Made by a program: the position numbers and the translations under genes. The notes beneath the pieces are model-generated. The model made no database searches. It was not told where the DNA came from and saw only the letters and a program-made list of their open reading frames with translations. From the NCBI GenBank assembly GCA_903832325.1, contig CAILBC010000023.1, positions 159,184 through 223,183 of the forward strand: a DNA stretch of 64,000 bases, in the 5' to 3' direction. How positions within the stretch are numbered: position 1 is the first letter of the stretch; the number at the start of each line of letters is the position of its first letter. Below are positions 9,000-16,323 of this stretch, piece after piece. This DNA is from an uncultured Sphingomonadales bacterium (GTDB lineage: Bacteria > Pseudomonadota > Alphaproteobacteria > Sphingomonadales > Sphingomonadaceae).

Positions 9000-10622
9000 C
9001 TACCCCAGAATGCGATCCTCGGCCAGCAAGGCGGCACCTTTTTCCGCGACCATCACCGTGGGGGCATTGGTGTTGCCGCTGGTGATCGACGGAAAGATCG
9101 AGGCATCGACCACGCGCAGGCCCACCAGGCCATGCACGCGCAGCCGCGCATCGACCACCGATGTCGCCGGGTCCGGCCCCATCCGGCAGGTCGAGGTGGG
9201 GTGATAGACGGTATCGGCGCGCGCGCGAAAATCGTCGATCAGGCCCTCATCGGGCATCTGCGGCCCGGGCACCAGTTCCTCCACGATCACATCGGCCAGC
9301 GGCCGTGTTGCGGCAATTGCGCGCAGCAGGCGCGTGCCCAGTTCCGCCTCGGCCAGATCGTGCTCGGTCGCGAGGTAATTGGGATGGATTTCCGGCTTGG
9401 CAAAAGGATCGGGCGTGGTGATCGCCAGGTGCCCCCGGCTGGTCGGCCGGCAACTGTTGAACGACAGCAGGAATGCGGGGAACGGATCGGGATTGAGCAG
9501 CCGCCGCGCGGCGATCGGCGTGCGGGTATAGCTGACCGGGCTGAAATAGAGTTGCAGCGTGGGGTGCGGATCTTCGGGCCGCGCGCGCACGAAACCGCCG
9601 GCCTGGTTCACGCTCATCGACAAAGGCCCGCGCCGGTCGACCATATAGCGCAAGGCCGCACCCAGCTTGCCGATCATCGGGCGCAGCACATTGTTCAGCG
9701 TGGGCACCGATGTGCGGTAGAAATAGCTGACCGCGATATGGTCCTGCAGATTGCGCCCCACCGCGGGCAGATCGGCCACCACCGGGATGCCGTGCCGGGC
9801 CAGCAATTCACCATCGCCCACGCCCGATACCTGGAGCAGTTGCGGCGATCCGATCGCGCCGGCACACAGCACCACTTCGCGCCGCGCGCGGATCATCTTT
9901 TCGCGGCCACGGTGCAGATAGGCCACGCCCACCGCGCGGCGCCCTTCAAACACCACGCGCATCACCCGCGCATGGCGGATCAGCGCCAGATTGCGGCGCT
10001 GGCGCACCGGCCAGTAATAGGCATTGGCGGTGGATGCGCGCCAGCCGCCGCGCGTGTTGATCTGATAGATGCCGAACCCTTCGCCATCCTGCCCGTTGAA
10101 ATCGGGCGTGATGCGGTGGCCCAGTTCGGGCGCGGTGGCCAGAAACCGGTCGCACAGCGGGTGCGCGCGCGCGGAAATATCGGTCACATGCTGCGGCCCG
10201 CCCTGCCCGTGCCAGGCGCTGCGCCCCAGATCGTGATCTTCCGACCGGATGAAATAGGGCAGCACATCGTCCCAGCCCCAGCCGGGATTGCCCGCCGCCG
10301 CCCAGTCATCATAATCGTGGGGAAAGCCGCGCACGTGGACCATCGCGTTGATCGAGCCCGACCCGCCCACCACTTTGCCGCGCGGCCAGTAACTGGTGCG
10401 TCCACCCAGCGAGGCAACCGGTTCGGTTTCGAACATCCAGTTGATCCGCCGGTCAAAAAACGTGCGGCCATACCCGATCGGCAGCTGGATCATCAGCGAC
10501 AGGTCCGACCCGCCCGCCTCCAGCATGGCGACTTTGGTCCAGGGATCTTCCGACAGGCGGCTGGCCACGACGCAGCCGGCCGTGCCGGCCCCGACAATGA
10601 CATAATCGGCCTCTTCGATCAT
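9000..10622 (-). CDS. GMC-family FAD oxidoreductase (choline-dehydrogenase-like)
   Basis: A 540-residue flavoprotein alcohol oxidase or dehydrogenase of the glucose-methanol-choline family. The N-terminal ADP-binding fold reads DYVIVGAGTAGCVVASRL, followed by the GMC signature region YWPRGKVVGGSGSINAMVHVRG. The second signature is GAIGSPQLLQVSGVG, and the C-terminal active-site segment holds YHPTSTCRMGPDP. There is no signal peptide. It overlaps the upstream enolase-superfamily gene by 4 bases (ATGA), so the two act in one operon, perhaps oxidising an alcohol or sugar-derived substrate that the first enzyme dehydrates or isomerises. The substrate cannot be assigned. Confidence 0.9.
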   Translation of the reverse strand: MIEEADYVIVGAGTAGCVVASRLSEDPWTKVAMLEAGGSDLSLMIQLPIGYGRTFFDRRINWMFETEPVASLGGRTSYWPRGKVVGGSGSINAMVHVRGFPHDYDDWAAAGNPGWGWDDVLPYFIRSEDHDLGRSAWHGQGGPQHVTDISARAHPLCDRFLATAPELGHRITPDFNGQDGEGFGIYQINTRGGWRASTANAYYWPVRQRRNLALIRHARVMRVVFEGRRAVGVAYLHRGREKMIRARREVVLCAGAIGSPQLLQVSGVGDGELLARHGIPVVADLPAVGRNLQDHIAVSYFYRTSVPTLNNVLRPMIGKLGAALRYMVDRRGPLSMSVNQAGGFVRARPEDPHPTLQLYFSPVSYTRTPIAARRLLNPDPFPAFLLSFNSCRPTSRGHLAITTPDPFAKPEIHPNYLATEHDLAEAELGTRLLRAIAATRPLADVIVEELVPGPQMPDEGLIDDFRARADTVYHPTSTCRMGPDPATSVVDARLRVHGLVGLRVVDASIFPSITSGNTNAPTVMVAEKGAALLAEDRILG

Positions 10623-11806
10623 GAAACGGGGTCTTGCGTCATCTCGAGATGGAGCATCGTGCCGGTATAGGGGTGCGCCAGCGCAACCGCTTCGTTCAAT
10701 TCAACCCCCAGCCCCGGCGCGGTCGGCGGGATGACATGGCCCTGTTCGAACCGGATCGGCGTTTTCAGGATTTCGGCATGAAACCCGCCCCAATCCTCGA
10801 TGCTTTCGAGAATCAGGAAATTGGGTGATGCGGTCGCCAGTTGCACATTGGCCGCGCCCACCACCGGTCCGCAATACAGATGCGGCGCAATCTGGACATG
10901 GCGCACTTCGGCCATCGCGGCGATCTTCTTGGCCTCAAGCAGGCCGCCGCAGCGCCCCAGATTAAGCTGCAGGATCGCCGCCGCGCCGCAATCGAGCAGG
11001 CGCGCGAAATCATACTTGGTCGCCAGCCGCTCGCCGGTCGCGATCGGGATCGAGGTGGCGCGCGCCACTTTGGCCATTTCCTCGGGCGCATCGGGCGGCA
11101 TCGGTTCTTCGAGCCAGAGCGGATCATACGGCTCCAGCCGCCGCGCCAGCCGCACTGCGCCCGCCGCAGTCATCTGTCCATGCGTGCCAAACAGCAGGTC
11201 GGCCCGGTTGCCCACCGCCGCGCGCAACGTGCGGGCAAAGCGTTCCGACAGATCAAGCGCTTCGAGCGACAACTGCCGCCCGTCAAACGCCGAATAGGGG
11301 CCCGCCGGATCGAATTTCAGCGCGGTAAAGCCCATATCGAGATAGAGCGCCGCGCGTTCCGCCGCCAGATCGGGATCGTGATAGACATCGGTCGCATCGC
11401 CGGGGCGCGGATAGATGTAGGTATAGGCGCGCAGGCGTTCGTGCACTTGCCCGCCCAGCAGCTTGTACACCGGCTGGCCCGCCGCCTTGCCAATGATATC
11501 CCAGCAGGCCATTTCCAGCGCCGAAAGCACGCCCATCACCGTCAGATCGGGATGCTGGGTAAACCCGGAGGAATAGACCCGGCGCCACAGCACCTCGATA
11601 TCGTGCGGATCGGTGCCCAGCGCATAGCGGGCAAACACGTCCTCGATCATCTGCGCCACCAGATGCGGCGAAAACGGCACGCAATAGGCCTCTCCCAGCC
11701 CGGAAATGCCGCAGGCCGTGGTCAGCTTCACAAACACGAAATAGCGCCCGCCGAAATGCGGCGGCGGATTGCCCACGACAAACGTCTGGATATCGGTCAG
11801 CCGCAT
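10619..11806 (-). CDS. Mandelate racemase/muconate lactonizing enzyme family protein (probable sugar-acid dehydratase)
   Basis: A 395-residue enolase-superfamily enzyme. The capping N-terminal domain (residues 1-120) is followed by a TIM-barrel with a lysine-bearing segment (GFTALKFDPAGPY), metal-ligand regions LWLEEPMPPD and IATGERL, and a C-terminal catalytic region HVQIAPHLYCGPVVGAANVQL. It resembles the galactonate/gluconate dehydratase-like subgroup. The first metal-ligand strand reads LLFGTHGQMT, where many relatives have an Asp, so the exact reaction is open. It is the first gene of an operon with a GMC oxidoreductase and a LysR regulator. Confidence 0.85.
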   Translation of the reverse strand: MRLTDIQTFVVGNPPPHFGGRYFVFVKLTTACGISGLGEAYCVPFSPHLVAQMIEDVFARYALGTDPHDIEVLWRRVYSSGFTQHPDLTVMGVLSALEMACWDIIGKAAGQPVYKLLGGQVHERLRAYTYIYPRPGDATDVYHDPDLAAERAALYLDMGFTALKFDPAGPYSAFDGRQLSLEALDLSERFARTLRAAVGNRADLLFGTHGQMTAAGAVRLARRLEPYDPLWLEEPMPPDAPEEMAKVARATSIPIATGERLATKYDFARLLDCGAAAILQLNLGRCGGLLEAKKIAAMAEVRHVQIAPHLYCGPVVGAANVQLATASPNFLILESIEDWGGFHAEILKTPIRFEQGHVIPPTAPGLGVELNEAVALAHPYTGTMLHLEMTQDPVS

Positions 11807-11856
11807 CGATGCCCCGCCATTGGTTTCCTCTTTCGCGCCAAATCCGTCCGCTGCAC

Positions 11857-11961
11857 GTCACCCCGGACGTGATCCGGGGTCCAGCTTTTTCTTGGCCCGG
11901 GCGGGTATGGGGCCCACGCATGCCGCAAGAAAGCGGGACCCCGCATCACGTCCGGGGTGAC
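11857..11961. repeat. Inverted doublet of a REP-like palindrome (REPIN-type element)
   Basis: The 26-base left arm at 11857-11882 begins GTCACCCCGGACG. It is repeated in inverted orientation at 11936-11961 with one mismatch, separated by 53 bases. The left arm is itself a hairpin (CCCCGGA, 5-base loop, TCCGGGG). This is the layout of a mobile REP doublet. It fills a gene-free stretch of about 350 bases between the enolase-superfamily gene and the YaiI-type gene. Confidence 0.75.
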
Positions 11962-12078
11962 GAAATTCGCGACAGGACGCCCATGTGCGCGAACGCCGGT
12001 TTTCTCCAACAAACTGAAAGGGTGCCGCACCCTCGGCAAGTGAAGCTTTTTGCGCGAAGGGAAAGTTTCGTTGTCGGC

Positions 12079-12120
12079 CATGCCGCCAGCGCGGGCAGTC
12101 ATGCCGCCAGCGCGGGCAGT
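12079..12120. repeat. Tandem duplication, 2 x 21 bp
   Basis: The 21-mer beginning CATGCCGCCAGCGCG is exactly duplicated head to tail immediately upstream of the YaiI-type gene. It resembles the other short tandem duplications in this window and could alter the spacing of the promoter. Confidence 0.8.
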
Positions 12121-12155
12121 GGCGCATTGCCCGCCAAACGCCTATGGCGCGCGGC

Positions 12156-12620
12156 ATGACCGTGTCACCGTCCCTTCCCGCCATCCTGGTTGATGCCGAT
12201 GCCTGCCCGGTGAAAGAGGAAATCTACAAAGTTGCGTTCCGCCGCAATGTCCCGGTGACCGTGGTCAGCAACAGCCGGATGCGCCTGCCCGATCATCCGC
12301 TGATCACGCGCATGGTGGTCAGCGATGCATTCGATGCCGCCGATGACTGGATTGCGGACCACTGCGATGCGAAATCGGTGGTGATCACTGCCGATATCCT
12401 GCTCGCCGACCGCTGCCTGAAGGCCGGCGCGACGGTGATCGGATCGAACGGCAAGGCATTCACGATGGCCTCGATCGGCGCGGCGATTGCCACGCGCGCG
12501 ATCATGGCCGATCTGCGCGCCGGGGGCGAAGCGATCGGCGGGCCACCGCCCTTTACAAAGGCCGACCGGTCGCGATTTTTGCAGGCGCTGGACGAAGCGC
12601 TGGTGCGGCTGTCGAGATGA
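12156..12620 (+). CDS. YaiI/YqxD family protein (UPF0178, DUF188)
   Basis: A 154-residue protein of the conserved YaiI/YqxD family, which has a PIN-like NYN-type fold with unproven nuclease function. It carries the family start ILVDADACPVKEEIYKVA, the middle segment VITADILLADRCLKAGA and the C-terminal region GGPPPFTKADRSRFLQ. An ATG at 12144, four codons earlier, is also possible. The stop overlaps the next gene by four bases, suggesting co-translation. Confidence 0.88.
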   Translation: MTVSPSLPAILVDADACPVKEEIYKVAFRRNVPVTVVSNSRMRLPDHPLITRMVVSDAFDAADDWIADHCDAKSVVITADILLADRCLKAGATVIGSNGKAFTMASIGAAIATRAIMADLRAGGEAIGGPPPFTKADRSRFLQALDEALVRLSR

Positions 12621-13813
12621 CCAGTGGCACGATGACCGGCAGCGCGACACACGACGCCATCGTGCTGGGCGCGGGCGCCGCGGGCCTGTTCTGCGCCAGC
12701 GTGGCGGGGCAGCGCGGGCGGCGCGTGGCGCTGATCGACCATGCGGACGAACCGGGCAGGAAAATCCTGATTTCCGGCGGTGGGCGGTGCAATTTCACCA
12801 ATCTGGGCACCAGCGCAGACCGCTATCTGTCCACCAACCCGCATTTCGCCAAATCGGCGCTCAGCCGCTACACCCCGCTCGATTTTCTGGCGCTGGTCGA
12901 ACGCCATGGCATTGCCTGGCACGAAAAAACGCTGGGGCAGCTGTTTTGCGACGGGTCGGCGCGGCAGATCGTGGCGATGTTGCGCGATGAATGCGCGCGC
13001 GGCGCGGTGGAGCTGATGTGCCATGCGCCGATCGGCGCGGTGGACCATGCCGATGGGCATTTCCGGGTGGCCGCCGGCGGGCGCGAGCTGATCGCGCCGG
13101 CGCTGGTGATCGCCACGGGCGGCCCGGCGATTCCGAAAATGGGCGCCACCGGGTTTGCCTATGATCTGGCACGCCGGTTCGGGCTGAAAGTGGTGCAGCC
13201 GCGCCCCGCGCTGGTGCCGCTGACACTGGGCGCGGGCGATGCGCTGTTTCGCGAATTGTCGGGGGTTGCCGCGCCGGTCGTCGCGCGCTGCGGCAAGGCG
13301 GCGTTTCGCGAAGCGGCGCTGTTCACCCACAAAGGCCTGTCGGGCCCGGCAATCCTGCAGGTTTCGAGCTATTGGCAGCACGGGCAGGACGTGTGCATCG
13401 ATTTCCTGCCCGACCGGCCGCAGGGCTGGTTGAAAGCCGCCAAGGCCGCAGCCCCGCGCGCCGGGATGCGGCGACTGCTGCGCGACGGGCTTCCCGAACG
13501 GCTGGCCGATGTGCTGTGCGACCGGCTGGATATTGCGGGCGAACTGGGCACGGCCACCGACCGCCGCCTGGCCGAGGCCGAAGCGCGCCTGGCAGACTGG
13601 CGCTTTACCCCCGATGGCAGCGAAGGCTATGCCAAAGCCGAAGTGACCGCCGGCGGCATTGCCACCGCCGACTTGTCATCAAAGACGATGGCGGCGCGCC
13701 GCGTGCCCGGGCTTTATGCCATTGGCGAAGCGGTTGATGTGACGGGCTGGCTGGGCGGATACAATTTCCAGTGGGCCTGGGCCAGCGGCTGGGCTGCCGG
13801 GCAGGAGATTTGA
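12617..13813 (+). CDS. BaiN/YhiN-type FAD-dependent flavoprotein (HI0933 family)
   Basis: A 398-residue FAD/NAD(P)-binding protein of the HI0933/YhiN family. The Rossmann motif DAIVLGAGAAGLFCAS is followed by the family hallmark GRKILISGGGRCNFTN, and the C-terminal GLYAIGEAVDVTGWLGGYNFQWA closes the FAD site. Members include flavin enzymes reducing C=C bonds, but the substrate is unknown here. The start may be the overlapped ATG at 12617 or the ATG at 12632. It is part of a three-gene run with the YaiI-type gene and the methyltransferase. Confidence 0.9.
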   Translation: MTSGTMTGSATHDAIVLGAGAAGLFCASVAGQRGRRVALIDHADEPGRKILISGGGRCNFTNLGTSADRYLSTNPHFAKSALSRYTPLDFLALVERHGIAWHEKTLGQLFCDGSARQIVAMLRDECARGAVELMCHAPIGAVDHADGHFRVAAGGRELIAPALVIATGGPAIPKMGATGFAYDLARRFGLKVVQPRPALVPLTLGAGDALFRELSGVAAPVVARCGKAAFREAALFTHKGLSGPAILQVSSYWQHGQDVCIDFLPDRPQGWLKAAKAAAPRAGMRRLLRDGLPERLADVLCDRLDIAGELGTATDRRLAEAEARLADWRFTPDGSEGYAKAEVTAGGIATADLSSKTMAARRVPGLYAIGEAVDVTGWLGGYNFQWAWASGWAAGQEI

Positions 13814-13814
13814 G

Positions 13815-14486
13815 ATGATACCCCGCGAACATCTGGCCAGCGCCCAAGTCCCCGGTGGCGAAGAACTGCGCCTGTACCGCCATGGCGCCGATTTCATGAT
13901 CGTGCTCGATCGCAACGAACTGATGAGCACGCGCCTGCGCGGATCGGAAGAGGCGCTGGCCACTTTGTCCTGCGCGCGCATTGCCAAAGTGCGCAGCCCC
14001 CACGTGCTGATCGGCGGCTATGGCATGGGGTTCACTTTGCGCGCGGCGCTGGCCGTGCTGCCCGCCGATGCCACGGTGACCGTGGCCGAACTGGTGCCCG
14101 ATATCATCGAATGGGCGCGCGGACCGATGGCCGAAATTGCCGCCGGGTGCCTGGATGATCCGCGCGTGCGGCTGATCGTGGGCGATGTGGCGCGGGTGAT
14201 CCAGACCGCGCCCGCCACGTTCGATGCCATCCTGCTGGATGTCGACAATGGCCCCGATGGCCTGGTGCGCGCCGACAACAACCGCATCTATGCCCGCCGC
14301 GGCCTGCTCGCCGCGGGCGAAGCGCTGCGCCCGGGCGGCGTGCTGGCGATCTGGTCGGCAGCAAAGGACGATGCCTTTGTCCGCCGCCTGCGCGAAGCCG
14401 ATTTTGCCGTGGACGAACTGGCCGTGCGCGCCCGTGCCAACGGCAAGGGGGCCAAACACGTGATCTGGTTTGCAAGCAGGGACTGA
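13815..14486 (+). CDS. Spermidine-synthase-like methyltransferase-fold protein
   Basis: A 223-residue protein with the Rossmann-like fold of spermidine synthases and SAM methyltransferases. The glycine loop reads HVLIGGYGMGFTLRAAL, followed by an acidic strand end VAELVPDIIEWA and a motif DAILLDVDNGPDGLV. It is shorter than true spermidine synthases and lacks their N-terminal beta domain, so polyamine synthesis should not be assumed. It starts one base after the stop of the flavoprotein gene. Confidence 0.8.
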   Translation: MIPREHLASAQVPGGEELRLYRHGADFMIVLDRNELMSTRLRGSEEALATLSCARIAKVRSPHVLIGGYGMGFTLRAALAVLPADATVTVAELVPDIIEWARGPMAEIAAGCLDDPRVRLIVGDVARVIQTAPATFDAILLDVDNGPDGLVRADNNRIYARRGLLAAGEALRPGGVLAIWSAAKDDAFVRRLREADFAVDELAVRARANGKGAKHVIWFASRD

Positions 14487-14608
14487 TAACGCCAGGCAGA
14501 TTGTACCAGTTTGGCCGTTGGTGAAATTGTATCCGCAAGCGCGCGCTGCCATGGTGCCCGCCAGCGCCGGCCGTTGCTGGTCAGGTGGCGAATCGTGAGG
14601 ATCAGGCC

Positions 14609-15349
14609 GTGGCGAGTTCAAGCGATTCCTCCTCTCCCACCCCGATGATCACGCGATCGCAGACCAAGCGCAATCTGGGTCCCGATGCCGTTGCCGCCGC
14701 GCGCAAGCGGCACAAGGAGGCCCGCGCGGTAGCAGCCGGTTCCATCACCTGGAACATGCAGGGCGCCGGAACCGACGTGATCAAAAGCGACTACCTCGTG
14801 CAGTTGATGCGTGTGGCCGAGGTGGACGTGATCTGCCTTCAGGAATGCGGGAACTTGTTCGGATGGCAGGGGGAACTGCAAACCGGCTGGGTGGTGGCGA
14901 TGCACGAGCAATGGAATGCCGGGGGTGGCAACAACCGCTGTTCGCTGGCCATTCTGACGCGAACCCCGCCAACGCGAACCCATCGCATCGCCAACCTGCG
15001 GCTTGACCACCGCCCGATGATCAGTGCGGAATACCGCGGTCGGTGGTTCTGGTGCGTGCACGGCCCCCGTACACAAACATATGTGCGCCAGGCCTTGCTG
15101 ACTGCGCGCCATTGGTCACCAGGACAGGAATGGTGCGTGCTCGGCGATTTCAATGTCAACGCGCTGCACGGCGGAGAAACAGTCGATATCGGACAGCCGC
15201 CGGCACAATGCCTCAAGAGCGGCAGGATCACCCACCCGGGATCGGGCACCGAACTGGATTACGGGTATTTTTTCGAGTTTGGATTCGGCGCGATACTGCG
15301 CGACGAGGTCATTTCCGACCATTATGCGGTGCAGTTCGTCCATCCGTGA
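14609..15349 (+). CDS. CdtB-like DNase (endonuclease/exonuclease/phosphatase superfamily) with N-terminal bipartite NLS-like motif
   Basis: A 246-residue nuclease closely patterned on the B subunit of cytolethal distending toxin, a DNase that damages host nuclear DNA. Family landmarks in order are SITWNMQGAG (N49), DVICLQECGNL (metal ligand E79), RCSLAILTR, FWCVHG (catalytic H151), WCVLGDFN (D180, N182), ITHPGSGTELDYGY and the terminal ISDHYAVQF (D237, H238). All DNase I-type catalytic residues are present. No signal peptide and no CdtA or CdtC lectin gene is nearby. Residues 20-36 read KR, ten residues, RKRHK, a textbook bipartite nuclear-localisation pattern, after a Ser-rich leader. GTG at 14609 has GAGGA upstream; GTG at 14585 is an alternative. 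Confidence 0.82.
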   Translation: MASSSDSSSPTPMITRSQTKRNLGPDAVAAARKRHKEARAVAAGSITWNMQGAGTDVIKSDYLVQLMRVAEVDVICLQECGNLFGWQGELQTGWVVAMHEQWNAGGGNNRCSLAILTRTPPTRTHRIANLRLDHRPMISAEYRGRWFWCVHGPRTQTYVRQALLTARHWSPGQEWCVLGDFNVNALHGGETVDIGQPPAQCLKSGRITHPGSGTELDYGYFFEFGFGAILRDEVISDHYAVQFVHP

Positions 15350-15427
15350 TCATTGGGCCGTGATCATTGGGCCGTGATCATTGGGTCGTGATCGGTGGGC
15401 CGTGATCGGTGGGCCGTGATCGGTGGG
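15344..15427. repeat. Tandem repeat, 6 x 14 bp, overlapping the stop codon of the CdtB-like gene
   Basis: Six consecutive 14-base units, three of CCGTGATCATTGGG followed by three of the variant YCGTGATCGGTGGG. The first unit contains the TGA stop of the CdtB-like gene, so the array grew from its 3' end. There are no spacers, which excludes a CRISPR array. The remaining 115 bases before the convergent DUF924 gene show nothing recognisable. Confidence 0.9.
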
Positions 15428-15542
15428 CGTGGCCAAGATCAGCGTGGCCGGCAAAGCCCTGGCGCGTGATCCGGCATGCGCATATCGGCGGAGCCCAACA
15501 CCACTGACAGAAAGCCGCCACTGAAAGGCAGCGCGAATGCGC

Positions 15543-16118
15543 TCAGTCGTGCCGGCCACCATCCAGAAAAGTGCGCTCTGCCGGGGTGGTTTCGCGGCCC
15601 AGTGCCGCATTGCGCCCGGCAAAGCGGCCAAAGCGGGTGATTTCATCGCGGTGCCCTTGCGCGAACCGCAGCACGTTTGCGGCATGGTCGGCCAGCGCGG
15701 CAAAGTACGCCAGGCTTTGCGCCTGAAGCGCCGGGTCCTCTGCATGCATCAGCGGCATTGCGAAAAAATGGCGCTCATCAAAGGACAAGTTGGCATCCAT
15801 CCCGGCCGCGATCCCTTCCACCGCCAGTGTCTGCGCGCGGGCATCGCAGGCAAAGGCGCGCGCGGTGCCGCGATGGATATGGCGCGAAAACTGATCGAGC
15901 ACCAGGATCAGCGCGACCCGTCCGCGCGGGGTCTGTGCCGATTCATCCAGTGCACCCGCCGCCGCCGCCGCGTGCAGGGCGCCGAACCGCAGGCGCACCA
16001 CGGCATCAAGGTCGTCACTGCCGCGAAACCAGTCCTGCGGGCCGAGTTCGCGAAACCAGAAATCGAGCACGTTGGCCAGCGGCCCCATGGTATCGTGGAT
16101 GCTGATCGTTTCGCCCAT
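15543..16118 (-). CDS. DUF924 family protein
   Basis: A 191-residue member of the DUF924 family, an alpha-helical fold with TPR-like arrangement and no established role. Landmarks are VLDFWFRELGPQDWFRGSDDLD at the N-terminus, ALILVLDQFSRHIHRGTARAFACD in the middle and FFAMPLMHAEDPALQAQS. The ATG at 16118 matches the usual family start; an in-frame ATG at 16157 would add 13 residues. It is divergent from the phosphoesterase gene. Confidence 0.85.
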   Translation of the reverse strand: MGETISIHDTMGPLANVLDFWFRELGPQDWFRGSDDLDAVVRLRFGALHAAAAAGALDESAQTPRGRVALILVLDQFSRHIHRGTARAFACDARAQTLAVEGIAAGMDANLSFDERHFFAMPLMHAEDPALQAQSLAYFAALADHAANVLRFAQGHRDEITRFGRFAGRNAALGRETTPAERTFLDGGRHD

Positions 16119-16323
16119 GACAATAGCCGCCCCCGCGCCCTTTGCTTCCCCGCACATTACCTAAGGATATGTCGCGCGGCGAACGTTGAACAGAGCGCAA
16201 AATGCCGCGCACGATATTTCGCCCGGATGCGGAATCGCGACTGCCGCAAAACCGGGCTATACGGGCCCGAGTGATATTGGGCTTTGCCACAGCGCAAATC
16301 GCCGCAACCACCGGGGACCGGTC

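Noticed and set aside
9132..10670. A 512-codon frame opposite the GMC oxidoreductase gene
   Set aside because: Same antisense shadow effect; the oxidoreductase frame shows clear FAD-binding and GMC signatures.
13815..14486. True spermidine synthase
   Set aside because: The N-terminal beta domain and the polyamine-site signature are missing; only the Rossmann-like core is supported.
15344..15427. CRISPR-like array
   Set aside because: Units are adjacent with no spacers and only 14 bases long; it is a simple tandem repeat.
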